Source: a virus
DNA: 36,797 nucleotides
IMG/VR virus record: IMGVR_UViG_3300047586_000040
Span: 1-36,797 of that record
Direction: 5' to 3' (one strand)
The notes under the pieces are model-generated. The model made no database searches and was not told the DNA's origin. It worked only from the letters and a program-made list of their open reading frames with translations. Shown one piece after another: positions 13,324 through 20,788 of this stretch. How positions within the stretch are numbered: the first letter of the stretch is position 1; each line of letters begins with the position of its first letter. The translations under genes were made by a program, and so were the position numbers.

Positions 13324-13363
13324 ATGATAAGGTTGGTGGAGGTTCCTGTCAAGGGGGTGTCAA
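13324..13363 (-). promoter_or_regulatory. Strong sigma70-type early promoter
   Basis: Minus strand TTGACA (13352-13347), 17-base spacer, TATCAT (13329-13324), which is 11 of 12 consensus bases. A second TTGACA lies 11 bases further upstream (13363-13358), almost one helical turn. It points into the gene starting at 13306 and marks the start of the early/replication transcript. Confidence 0.8.
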
Positions 13364-13440
13364 GCGGGGAACATTAAGATTTCATGAAGAAGAGGGGGAT
13401 TCTTGCGGCGCAGCGGCGGCTGAGTCCGGGGGATCGGCGT

Positions 13441-13611
13441 CTATGATGCGATTATACTGTTTATAGGATCATCGGGGGCAGGCGGCGAAGGGGGAGGCTG
13501 TCGCTTGAGGATGTAGACCGCCGCTCCGTCCTCAGCCTCAAGGACGATCAGCAGCGGCAACTTGCCCTTCACGCGAAAGCGGCGGGCTATGATCCCCAGG
13601 CACCGTGTCAG
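13441..13611 (-). CDS. Possible small protein with CTG start
   Basis: A 56-codon frame reads like protein (RRFRVKGKLPLLIVLEAEDG, then AVYILKRQPPP). It has no ATG, GTG or TTG at its beginning; CTG 13611, near GGTGAG, is the only sensible start. A 25-residue ATG frame (MADTVPG...) in another phase is the alternative. The remaining part of this interval (13364-13440) holds nothing recognised. Confidence 0.35.
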   Translation of the reverse strand: MTRCLGIIARRFRVKGKLPLLIVLEAEDGAAVYILKRQPPPSPPAPDDPINSIIAS

Positions 13612-13621
13612 CCATAATGTC

Positions 13622-14044
13622 TCACCGAATGTCCCCCTTCAATCCGTATCTGGCGCGCGCGGGCAAATGTCCAGCGCCCTGTCGAATCAAATCAACAACC
13701 TCGGGGATCGACTCGCGGGCCACGCGCAGGGTATAGTGGGTTGGCTCAGAACCTTCTGGCGTGCCCTCGGGTTCCACGAACTCGGCGAGCGGCCCCAACA
13801 CGGCCTGTAGTTCGCGCCACCGGTCATAACACAGCATGACGTAGGCGCGGGTATCGTCCTTGCTCCCCAGGTGTCCCTGGCATGATGCGAAGGTCCGCAG
13901 GCCAGGAATCCGATTGAGGGCCACGACCAACGGTGCGACCTCGCGGTCGATGTCTACCCACACCTGTACCGGCACGGTGTTCCACGAGTGTTCTACCGAC
14001 TCATCCATCACGCCGGCCAGGGCTTGCCCAGGTGGCTCGGTCAT
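13622..14044 (-). CDS. Hypothetical protein of the lysis/early border
   Basis: The 140-residue product has a folded-looking core (VDIDREVAPLVVALNRIPGL, ASCQGHLGSKDDTRAYVMLC) with C55/H58-type residues and a C-terminal alpha/beta part. Similar small proteins occur in other phages and bacteria without known function. It is coupled to the muramidase gene by ATGA and is the last confident gene before the early promoter. Confidence 0.55.
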   Translation of the reverse strand: MTEPPGQALAGVMDESVEHSWNTVPVQVWVDIDREVAPLVVALNRIPGLRTFASCQGHLGSKDDTRAYVMLCYDRWRELQAVLGPLAEFVEPEGTPEGSEPTHYTLRVARESIPEVVDLIRQGAGHLPARARYGLKGDIR

Positions 14045-14826
14045 GTCGTCTTCCCCGCGTACTGCCCGATGCGCACGGCCAACTCGCCGACGCGCTTCTG
14101 CGTCTCCAACACAGCGAGCACCTGCTCAAGGCCGCCGGTCACGTCCTTGCACTGCTCGGCCCGTGCTCGTATCTCTTCCCAAAGGTCATGGATTTCAGTC
14201 GGTACTATCACGGGGCCCTCCTCAAAGAAACTGGAGTCAAAGGTGTTCAGGTCTACCTCTTTCCCCAGCAGGCCAGAGTCGGTGTCGTACTGACGCCCGA
14301 CGAGTTGGCCGTCCAGCCACGGCCCATAGCGCCGCGCTGTGGCGAGTGCGGGATCGTGCTGGATAGTATCAGATGTCCAGAGCGGGAAGCGGGCGAGGGA
14401 AGCCCAGGCGGGTTGGCCTGCCCTGTCCCACACCCACTTTCCGCAGTAGATGCAAACCTTCTTCCCTTTGGCCTCGAATGCTACGGCCAGGTCGTAGATG
14501 TTCGCTTCGCTGATGCCCGCTATCTCCGCGTCCACGCCAACGATGCGAACGGCGTCCCACATAGCGCCGGCGTTGGCCTTCGTCTCAAGAACCGAAGTGA
14601 CGACGGGCCACCAGGGGTTTGCGTTGCTGTAGATGACGGGGATCAGGCCCGCCGCCTTCGCGTTCTGAAGGTTGGCCTCAGCCACGACTCGAAGGGCCTC
14701 ATTGTTCTCGTAACCCCCCGCCCAACAGTCCTGGGCGAAGACGCGGTGCCCCATCGCCGCAACGTGGGCGAAGAAGGTTGGGTCTAGGGATGCAAAGCTG
14801 GCGTCGAGTCCTCGCCATTCGCTCAC
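14041..14826 (-). CDS. GH25-like muramidase (endolysin)
   Basis: The 261-residue protein begins WRGLDASF, the first strand of the GH25/GH25-like barrel with D8. VDAEIAG supplies the D99-x-E101 pair of GH25 lysozymes, and QYDTDSGLLGKEVDLNTFD is the usual last-strand pattern. A C-terminal helical segment (about 205-261) may dimerise or bind wall. It would cut the glycan chain of peptidoglycan. No signal peptide, so a holin is needed for release. GTG 14826 is preferred (GTGA with the upstream stop). Confidence 0.75.
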   Translation of the reverse strand: MSEWRGLDASFASLDPTFFAHVAAMGHRVFAQDCWAGGYENNEALRVVAEANLQNAKAAGLIPVIYSNANPWWPVVTSVLETKANAGAMWDAVRIVGVDAEIAGISEANIYDLAVAFEAKGKKVCIYCGKWVWDRAGQPAWASLARFPLWTSDTIQHDPALATARRYGPWLDGQLVGRQYDTDSGLLGKEVDLNTFDSSFFEEGPVIVPTEIHDLWEEIRARAEQCKDVTGGLEQVLAVLETQKRVGELAVRIGQYAGKTT

Positions 14827-14969
14827 GGCTTCCCCTTCTCCGGGCACTTCGGCCCGTCAGCCGCCAGCCAATTGTTGTGATCGTCCAGCGCACGGCCGCA
14901 CTTGGCGCAGAAGCCTGACGGTCCGTCGGGCGGGGCCTTGCGGCCCCAGTCGCCTCGTGCCTCGGTCAT
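14823..14969 (-). CDS. Small zinc-knuckle protein between lysis enzymes
   Basis: The 48-residue product carries C-A-K-C (26-29) and a later P-K-C (about 43) in an otherwise hydrophilic chain. It is locked between the cysteine protease (ATGA) and the muramidase (GTGA). Function unknown; three cysteines and nearby His/Asp may bind a metal. Confidence 0.5.
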   Translation of the reverse strand: MTEARGDWGRKAPPDGPSGFCAKCGRALDDHNNWLAADGPKCPEKGKP

Positions 14970-15634
14970 ACCTTCACCTCGATGGCGCCGCACGCCTCGC
15001 CGCCGTTGGCGAGCAGCCACACCATATCCTTGCGGAGAATGCGGAATCGCCCATGCAGCGGTCCCCAATCGCCCCAAGAGTTCTGTAGGTAGTAGTAGGT
15101 GCCCGGAGTGAACCCGCCGTAGACCTTGAGGCCGTGGCCGCCGGCCTCGCCGGAGGCTGGGTCAACCTTCACAAACCCCTTCTTGTCAGGGTTCCACATG
15201 GAGTTCATCCAGGGGATGCCGATCACCGCCGGCCCCTGAGTCATCACCCACTGCCAGAGCGTTTCCTCGTCTGGAGCCCAGAGGTAGCGCCCGAGCCGGT
15301 CCTCAGCCTTCATCACGGCCATCGCCGCCTCTACCGACGTTCCGTCGTGGGGAAGCGGCCAGCCGTCGATAGCCTGACACTTCGCGTAGAGCACCGCCGC
15401 CGTGTCGACGGCGCTGGCCTTGTCCATGATCTGCGCGCCCATCTCCCAGGCCAGGGTCGCGTTTGCCACGCAGGTAGGGCCGTCTTGGGCGAGTATGGGG
15501 CCCGGCTTCCAGATACGGCTTCTCGGGATGACGACGGGGGCCGCAGCCAGGGCCGTCAGCATCAGGTTCTCGGGCCTGAAGCGGCGGGGGTCGGTGCTGG
15601 GTAGGCGTCCGAGTCTGGGGTCGATGTCGGGCAC
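14966..15634 (-). CDS. Papain-like (C1A-fold) cysteine protease
   Basis: The 222-residue protein shows the papain-fold catalytic set in order: oxyanion Q50 and nucleophile C55 in QDGPTCVANA, H167 in GGHGLKVYGG, and N185 in LQNSWGDWG. The N-terminal 35 residues may act as a short propeptide; there is no clear signal peptide. GTG start has AGGAGG at 6 bases. Its place between membrane proteins and the muramidase suggests a lysis role (peptide cross-bridge cleavage), but tail-fibre or head maturation, or a role in the host, cannot be excluded. Confidence 0.8.
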   Translation of the reverse strand: MPDIDPRLGRLPSTDPRRFRPENLMLTALAAAPVVIPRSRIWKPGPILAQDGPTCVANATLAWEMGAQIMDKASAVDTAAVLYAKCQAIDGWPLPHDGTSVEAAMAVMKAEDRLGRYLWAPDEETLWQWVMTQGPAVIGIPWMNSMWNPDKKGFVKVDPASGEAGGHGLKVYGGFTPGTYYYLQNSWGDWGPLHGRFRILRKDMVWLLANGGEACGAIEVKV

Positions 15635-15679
15635 GGCGTTCCTCCTGGGCCAGAAGGCCCATAGTCGGTTCAGAGCGTT

Positions 15680-16081
15680 CTATCCCCCGAGGGCGTGCCG
15701 AGTGCGATCCGTGAGCGTCCAGTAGGTTCCCTTCGGGTCAGGAGGCAGCCGGGAACCCTCCACACAGGTCGCCTGCTTCCGGGTCCGGCTGTTGGTCCAC
15801 TGGCCGCTAACGGGGCATATCTGGCCGGGGAGTAGGTGCCACGTTCTGACGTACGGCGCGCCCAGCATGGCGACGGGGACCACGGACGTGGGCGCCCCGT
15901 AGTTCGTCCAGGCGACGAACGCGGCCCTGCCTCCGGCGACGAGGGCGGCGATGACGAGGCCGGCGGCGAGGGCGTGCCAGTTGTCAGCGGTGACGCCCTT
16001 TATGGCTACCTCAACGCTGGCGCTCGCGCCCGCCACGAAGGCGATGATCAAGGTCTCGACGAGTCGATACTGTCGGTTCAT
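15680..16081 (-). CDS. Two-helix membrane protein, holin candidate
   Basis: The 133-residue product has two hydrophobic helices (about 9-27 and 36-57) followed by a soluble C-terminal part with C-P-V-S-G-Q-W and an ending (LPPDPKGTYWTLTDRT) reminiscent of small SH3-like/YjzC-type modules. Helix number and position beside the lysis enzymes support a holin; the C-terminal domain is unusual for one. ATG 16081 has GAGG 6 bases upstream; the frame beyond it is not used. Confidence 0.6.
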   Translation of the reverse strand: MNRQYRLVETLIIAFVAGASASVEVAIKGVTADNWHALAAGLVIAALVAGGRAAFVAWTNYGAPTSVVPVAMLGAPYVRTWHLLPGQICPVSGQWTNSRTRKQATCVEGSRLPPDPKGTYWTLTDRTRHALGG

Positions 16082-16144
16082 GTCTACCTCACTTCCCGAG
16101 TAACAGCCGAAGCAGTTGAACGGCGGCAATCACTGACGTTGCGA

Positions 16145-16519
16145 TTACCTCGTGAATAGCGCCCAGATCATCACGGCGATGGGCGCGGCGAATCCGATGA
16201 CGGCGAGTACGCCCTGCACCTTGTTTCTGAACCCATTGAGGTTATCCAGGCGCTTGAGAATCAGTTTGTGTGCGTCTTCGTTGGCCTGCCACCTGCCACT
16301 AGCAATGTCCGCCACGTCCTCCGCAACGTGCAGGCGAGTGTCGGCCTCAGCGCCGACCGCCTTCTCTACCCGTTCATGTCCGGGCAAGTAGACCTGCTCG
16401 CGCCAGTCGCGGAACTCGCGCCCCAGGTTCTTAATCTCCGCGGTAAGTACGGCTATGGAGGAGCCGTCAAATAGGGCCTTGGGTGGTATTGGCTCTGTCC
16501 CCGTCGCTGTGTCGGGCAT
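16145..16519 (-). CDS. XhlA-like holin-associated protein
   Basis: The 124-residue product has a long amphipathic coiled coil (about 22-95, AEIKNLGREFRDWREQVYL) and one C-terminal transmembrane helix (about 102-122, GVLAVIGFAAPIAVMIWALF). This is the architecture of XhlA/haemolysin-type phage lysis proteins, which anchor in the membrane and assist the holin. It sits between baseplate and lysis genes, as XhlA does elsewhere. Confidence 0.65.
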   Translation of the reverse strand: MPDTATGTEPIPPKALFDGSSIAVLTAEIKNLGREFRDWREQVYLPGHERVEKAVGAEADTRLHVAEDVADIASGRWQANEDAHKLILKRLDNLNGFRNKVQGVLAVIGFAAPIAVMIWALFTR

Positions 16520-16530
16520 CTCAAATCACC

Positions 16531-18834
16531 TCACCACGTCTGCGGGTGCGTCCTGAATGACCGCACCGTGTCGGCTATCTGGGCCACAATCGAGTCATCC
16601 GGCGTCTGAAGCGCGCGGTCAAGGTTGCTCACCACAAGATCGGAGTGCTCCGTGCCGTCGGCGGGGAAGCGCCGCGTGCGCTCCAGGATGTACAGGTCGT
16701 CATTGATGTCCAGGTAGACGTACTTGGTGCCCTGCTGTAGCGCGTAGCCCCGCCAGCGGACGCGCACGCTGTCCCCGGGCTTCACGGCGGGGTCAAGCCC
16801 CGTCACCGTCAATTTGTAGGCCGTCTGCTTCTGAGACCACCACCGCTGTAGTTGGCTGGCGGCCAGGTCGTACAGGGCGTTGGCGGCGTTCTGGACGTCC
16901 GTGGCGCCCGTGGACGCGGGCACGATGTCCTTTGCCACCATCACGCGCTCTCGCTGGCCGTAGAGGGCGATGGAGGCGGCGTCGGCGATGTAGTAGACGG
17001 GATTCCCATCGGGGCCGGTCATAGTCTGGATCGTGTAGGGCATGACGCGGGTTGAGGAGGCAAGCGTGAGTTGCAAGGCACCGGCGCCCGCGCCGAGCGG
17101 AATGATCCAGTTCCAGAGTTCGGTGATCGTGTCCTCTACCTCTATGCTCTCGATGGCGGCCAGTTTCGCCGCGTCGAACAGCTCCTCGTCCGCCTGCCCG
17201 CCCATGAGGACGATGCCGGAGGGCAGCGTGCCGAAGACTCCCGCCTCCAGTTGCCTCACGAGGGCACCGCCGGTCTCGCTGACCGCCTCGCGCAAGTGTA
17301 GGGAGTCCTGGGCGAGCACTAGGAGCAGGGCCTTCAGCATCGACTCGCCGTCGAAGCGGCAACTCATGGTGGCCCCGCGCCAGTCGCACGAGGACGCGCA
17401 GAGCAGCGAGGCGGCGACCAGTTCATAGCAGATGGCGTTTTGAATCCTGCTGGGCTGCGCGCCGTCGCTATCCTTGACGGCCAGGAAGTCCGTCACGACC
17501 TCGCCCGGCCCCGTGGGGACCACGAGCGCAGCGGTTGCGCCGCTGCCGCTGGCCGAGACGAAGGCACCGTGCGGCGTGGTGGTGTCGACGCCGAGCCAAC
17601 TAGTGGCCCCAGCGTTGACGGCGGCGGCACCCGAGAGCGTGACGGTGATCGTGCCGGTGCCCGCCGGAGGGTCGACGTACTCCCAGGTCTCCAGGCGAAT
17701 CTTACTGGAGACCTGAACCGCGCCTACCAGGGTGAGGGCGTAGGTCTCGGGGCTCGTGTAGTAGACGGTGACCCGAACGTGATCGCAGTAGAGGGTCGTC
17801 GTCAGGGTGCCGGAGCCATTTATCCCGTAGAGTGCAAACCCAAAGTCGGAGGCATTGATCTGCGCTGGCGTCCAGGTCAGGCCCCACATCGATGAGGAGC
17901 CGCCTCCGTAGGCATAGAAGGCGTACTGGCCGACGGACTCGTGTGTGACCGTGCTGCCTATGGTCCCGCCCTTGATGATCCTGAAGTATGCGCTGACTGA
18001 GCCGCCGCTGGGCGGGGCCTTTACGTAGGCTTCAACTTTGATCCCTGTGATCGTCGCGCTCGACGGAATGTTGAACCCGTACCCTGTCGACTTCAGGACA
18101 TGGCTCGTGACGCCGGGGGCTAGGCTTACCGTCGCCAAGGCGCCGTCCTTGTACTGCGCGTTGGTGGGTGCCGTCCAATCGACCGTGCCGTAGGTCGAGT
18201 CATTGACGAGCGTGGCGGAACTCAGGACAGAGTTCGGCCCACTGCTATGCGAGGTGGCAGGCCCGAGGCCCCACACGGCGCCGCTCACGGTTCGCGAGGC
18301 TTCCCTGATGGCGACGCCCACCTGGAGTATCTTGCCCCCGACGCCGATGGTGTGAGTCCAGGCGAGGGCTGAGGCGCTCGCGCTGTACGCCACGCTGTTG
18401 GCGTCCTGGCCGATGGCATCCCACGCCGCTGGTTTCAGGGACAGGCCCCCGATGGCCCAGCCGTCCTGGTCCGTCAGTACCCACGAGAGGGCCAGTGAAG
18501 TCAGGTCGCTCCCTAGCCGCCTCCAGGCCGTGTCGGACAGGAGGCCATCGATGATGGCGCCCATGCCCTCGCTGTTGTAGAGGCGGGCGAGCAGCGTGTT
18601 CTTGTACAGCAGTTCGGCCAGCAGGGTCGGGCCGGAGATTTCGAGCACGTCTTCCGGCTGCTTGTTCACGTCCTCAATGAGGCCCGCGAACACGAAGCCC
18701 TCGCCCTCGCGCGTGTGTTTCCAGATGCGTCCTACCTGCGCGGCAGCCGCCCGCGGGTCAGTGAGAGGCAGCTTGACCTTGAACGTGCCGGCCTGGTCGA
18801 GCTTCTGCGTCACTGTGGCGTCAAGGATGCTCAA
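16531..18834 (-). CDS. Baseplate hub / tail-associated protein with inserted domains
   Basis: The 767-residue protein begins and ends with the pattern of the siphovirus ReqiPepy6 gp37-like hub family (VTQKLDQAGTFKVKLPLTDP ... FVFAGLIEDV; C-terminal LTVTGLDPAVKPGDSVRVRW, LYILERTRRF). Between them, residues about 145-455 form a beta-sandwich (WTHTIGVGGKILQVGV ... YALTLVGAVQVSSK) that is itself split at about 191-364 by a second beta domain homologous to the 190-residue protein at 21318-21890. It should form the tail-tip hub with built-in carbohydrate or surface binding. Start TTG overlaps the previous stop (TTGA). Confidence 0.75.
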   Translation of the reverse strand: MSILDATVTQKLDQAGTFKVKLPLTDPRAAAAQVGRIWKHTREGEGFVFAGLIEDVNKQPEDVLEISGPTLLAELLYKNTLLARLYNSEGMGAIIDGLLSDTAWRRLGSDLTSLALSWVLTDQDGWAIGGLSLKPAAWDAIGQDANSVAYSASASALAWTHTIGVGGKILQVGVAIREASRTVSGAVWGLGPATSHSSGPNSVLSSATLVNDSTYGTVDWTAPTNAQYKDGALATVSLAPGVTSHVLKSTGYGFNIPSSATITGIKVEAYVKAPPSGGSVSAYFRIIKGGTIGSTVTHESVGQYAFYAYGGGSSSMWGLTWTPAQINASDFGFALYGINGSGTLTTTLYCDHVRVTVYYTSPETYALTLVGAVQVSSKIRLETWEYVDPPAGTGTITVTLSGAAAVNAGATSWLGVDTTTPHGAFVSASGSGATAALVVPTGPGEVVTDFLAVKDSDGAQPSRIQNAICYELVAASLLCASSCDWRGATMSCRFDGESMLKALLLVLAQDSLHLREAVSETGGALVRQLEAGVFGTLPSGIVLMGGQADEELFDAAKLAAIESIEVEDTITELWNWIIPLGAGAGALQLTLASSTRVMPYTIQTMTGPDGNPVYYIADAASIALYGQRERVMVAKDIVPASTGATDVQNAANALYDLAASQLQRWWSQKQTAYKLTVTGLDPAVKPGDSVRVRWRGYALQQGTKYVYLDINDDLYILERTRRFPADGTEHSDLVVSNLDRALQTPDDSIVAQIADTVRSFRTHPQTW

Positions 18835-19418
18835 GGAATGACCTGCCCCTCAATGGTTCCTGCGCTATTCGTGATGGTGCCCCGCTGCCGGAGCGCGTGC
18901 TTCCAGGGCGGCGGTACGGGCGGCGTCCACGGCGCAGCCGCGATAGGCACCGTGAGAACCGACACGCCCTCCGGCGACCGCCGAGGACGGCGCACAGGCT
19001 CCGACGCGGGCCTGTACCACGTCGCCATCCCCACGGGCCAGTTGGGTTGCGCGTAGACGGCGAAGTGGCCGCCCTCCGGCCTTCGTGGGGCCAGCCGCAC
19101 GGGTTCGCTCGCGGGCCGCTGCCAGGTGGTGACGAGTACCGGCCATTCAGCCAGGCCGAGAACCAGCGCCTCGCCACCTTCCCGCCTGGGCAGGGGTAGG
19201 CGTACTGGCTCGCTCGCTGGCCGATACCACGAGCTGAGGAGTACCGGCCACTGAGCGAGCCCCAAGACGAGGACCGACGCGCCTTCAAGCCTCCGTGCTG
19301 GTGCCCGTACAGGATCGGGACACTGCTCATACCAGCCCCACGTAACGGCTGGAGGGGCTGCCGCCGGCACATAGACCGGCTGGGCCTTGATCTGGTACTG
19401 CCACTGACGAGCGGGCAC
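18831..19418 (-). CDS. Tail-tip protein with four W-x-RPASEPVR repeats
   Basis: The 195-residue protein is built from four tandem units of about 33 residues. Each carries a W-Y/Q-x-P-x-S/D-x-PVR motif, an Arg/Glu-Gly turn and an aromatic-Pro end (QWPV, EWPV, NWPV, APWTP). Similar repeats occur in uncharacterised phage structural proteins. GTG start lies two bases before the upstream stop. Its place next to the hub suggests a tail-tip part. Confidence 0.6.
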   Translation of the reverse strand: MPARQWQYQIKAQPVYVPAAAPPAVTWGWYEQCPDPVRAPARRLEGASVLVLGLAQWPVLLSSWYRPASEPVRLPLPRREGGEALVLGLAEWPVLVTTWQRPASEPVRLAPRRPEGGHFAVYAQPNWPVGMATWYRPASEPVRRPRRSPEGVSVLTVPIAAAPWTPPVPPPWKHALRQRGTITNSAGTIEGQVIP

Positions 19419-19419
19419 A

Positions 19420-19689
19420 CTAGAGCCTCTCTATGTCCCTAAAGAGCTTGGCCCTGGCCTCAGCGATCTCCAGCGCCTTCTCCCACGGCTCGCAGCGGCT
19501 CATACACGCGGGCGCGCCGCACGTCGGGCCATCGCATCGCCAGCACCAGCCGCGTTGCTTGCCGGACCCGGGCTCTATCATCCAATGCGCCTGACAGTGA
19601 ACGCACTGGAGCGTGTCGCGCTCGACCACCTGCCCCTCTGGATAGGTGATGATGACGTGGCCCTTCGGTTGGCGGGCGGTGTACAGCAC
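19420..19689 (-). CDS. Small phage zinc-finger protein
   Basis: The 89-residue protein matches a widespread small phage type: YPEGQVVERDTLQCVHCQAH, then GSGKQRGWCWRC, CGAPAC and C-E-P-W-E-K. Eight or more cysteines (CVHC, CWRC, C-G-x2-C, x-R-C) should hold two zinc ions. Such genes regularly sit among tail or head genes; the function is unknown. GTG overlaps the preceding stop (TAGTG); GGAGGAG precedes it closely. The frame to 19992 is not used. Confidence 0.7.
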   Translation of the reverse strand: MLYTARQPKGHVIITYPEGQVVERDTLQCVHCQAHWMIEPGSGKQRGWCWRCDGPTCGAPACMSRCEPWEKALEIAEARAKLFRDIERL

Positions 19690-20156
19690 TACTCCTCCCA
19701 GTGCATGGACACGTCTAGCTGTGGCGTTGCCGAGGCGTGCAGGGCGCAGGCCGCGATGCCTGCATACTGTGTCGCCGCTGCCTTCAGTTCGCCGCCGGGG
19801 ACAGCGACCCACCGGAACGACGCCCGCTGATTCAGCGGTATCAGCAGCAGCGCCGCAGACAGCGTGGGCACCACCGTCGCCGCGCTCTGATAGCCAACCG
19901 CTATCGCGGTGGGCGAAGCAGGATCGAGCGCGACAACCGTTGGCGCGCTGCCCCCTGTTGGAGCCGCTGCCGAGGCCCGCTTGACGGTCCATGAGATCGC
20001 GTTGTCGGCGGGGGCCGTCACGTCCGCGCCGATAACCAGGTCATAGACGCTGATGCGGCTCGTTGGCGCAGCCGCCGTATGGTAGACCTCACCCATGACC
20101 TTCTCTGTCGTGGTGAGGGCCGTTGATACGCAACCTATCGCGTATCGTTCTGCCAT
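19689..20156 (-). CDS. Structural protein, tail or decoration type
   Basis: The 155-residue, beta-rich protein (MAERYAIGCVSTALTTTEKV, DNAISWTVKRASAAAPTGG) resembles a small phage structural type found near head or tail genes, with no known function. Its C-terminal LHASATPQ is shared at DNA level with the next protein upstream. No membrane or catalytic motif. ATG is preceded by AAGGAGG about 6 bases upstream. Confidence 0.6.
   Translation of the reverse strand: MAERYAIGCVSTALTTTEKVMGEVYHTAAAPTSRISVYDLVIGADVTAPADNAISWTVKRASAAAPTGGSAPTVVALDPASPTAIAVGYQSAATVVPTLSAALLLIPLNQRASFRWVAVPGGELKAAATQYAGIAACALHASATPQLDVSMHWEE
19718..19744. repeat. 27-bp direct repeat, copy 1
   Basis: Identical to 20203-20229 (begins GCTGTGGCG, ends GTGCAGGG); both copies encode the same residues LHASATPQ near the C-terminus of two different proteins. 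Confidence 0.9.
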
Positions 20157-20167
20157 GATCTACCTCC

Positions 20168-20788
20168 TTAGTACCCCACGATCTGCAGGGGCTGAATGAA
20201 GGGCTGTGGCGTTGCCGAGGCGTGCAGGGTCGGTACGGTTGCCAACCCGTACACCACGGTCAGCTTCGGCTTGCGGCTCGGGCTGTTCGTGTCGTCATCT
20301 GAGGCGGAATCGAAGCCGGACGTGTCATTGGAGTACACATAGTCGGCAATCTGTAGACTGGCGACCCCCGCGCGGCTGTCCAGCGCATCCTGTAGAAACG
20401 CTGCGAGGCCCGCGCCCGTAACCGTGTACCAGCCGGTAGCGGACGGCTCCGGGTAGTAGAACAGCACACCAGTCCAGCCTGGGGGGGCGTTCCACGTGAC
20501 GACGTTTTCATCCCAAGCAGTGGTTAGTCGCGCGAACCCCACTCCGTCTGGGTTCGGGTAGCGAACGAAATCGTTGATGTAGAGCTCTAGCTTGCTACTC
20601 GCGTCGACCGTCTGCCCGATGATTGCCGAGATGTTCGCCTCCACTAGCGCGCTGGAGTGGTACGTACCTTTGCCGCCGCTGCTATCAGTCCACGCACTTA
20701 GGACGGCCGAGCTGCCGTAGTTCGTATCTGGGTATTGTTGGTAGATATAGGTGCACTTAGGGATCGGGTCTACTACGTAGGTACTCAC
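20168..20788 (-). CDS. DNRLRE-type adhesin-like tail protein
   Basis: The 206-residue protein follows the DNRLRE/disaggregatase-related domain pattern: PDTNYGSSAVLSAWTDSSGG at the start, then a segment of A-L-V/L-E-L strands, RLTTAWDENVVTWNAPPGW, a GWYTVTGAGLAAFLQ block, and the closing SRKPKLTVVYG. These jelly-roll domains bind carbohydrate or protein surfaces, so receptor binding at the tail tip is likely. GTG start overlaps the previous stop (GTGA). Confidence 0.7.
   Translation of the reverse strand: MSTYVVDPIPKCTYIYQQYPDTNYGSSAVLSAWTDSSGGKGTYHSSALVEANISAIIGQTVDASSKLELYINDFVRYPNPDGVGFARLTTAWDENVVTWNAPPGWTGVLFYYPEPSATGWYTVTGAGLAAFLQDALDSRAGVASLQIADYVYSNDTSGFDSASDDDTNSPSRKPKLTVVYGLATVPTLHASATPQPFIQPLQIVGY
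20203..20229. repeat. 27-bp direct repeat, copy 2
   Basis: Partner of 19718-19744, 485 bases away, in the DNRLRE protein gene. Confidence 0.9.

Noticed and set aside
13451-13456. Perfect TATAAT on the minus strand as an additional promoter
   Set aside because: No -35 at a usual distance and no extended -10; it lies in the end of a possible small gene.
18821-19420. 199-codon frame overlapping the four-repeat tail protein
   Set aside because: The competing frame has regular repeats and exact junctions with both neighbours; this one is Arg/Ser-rich noise.
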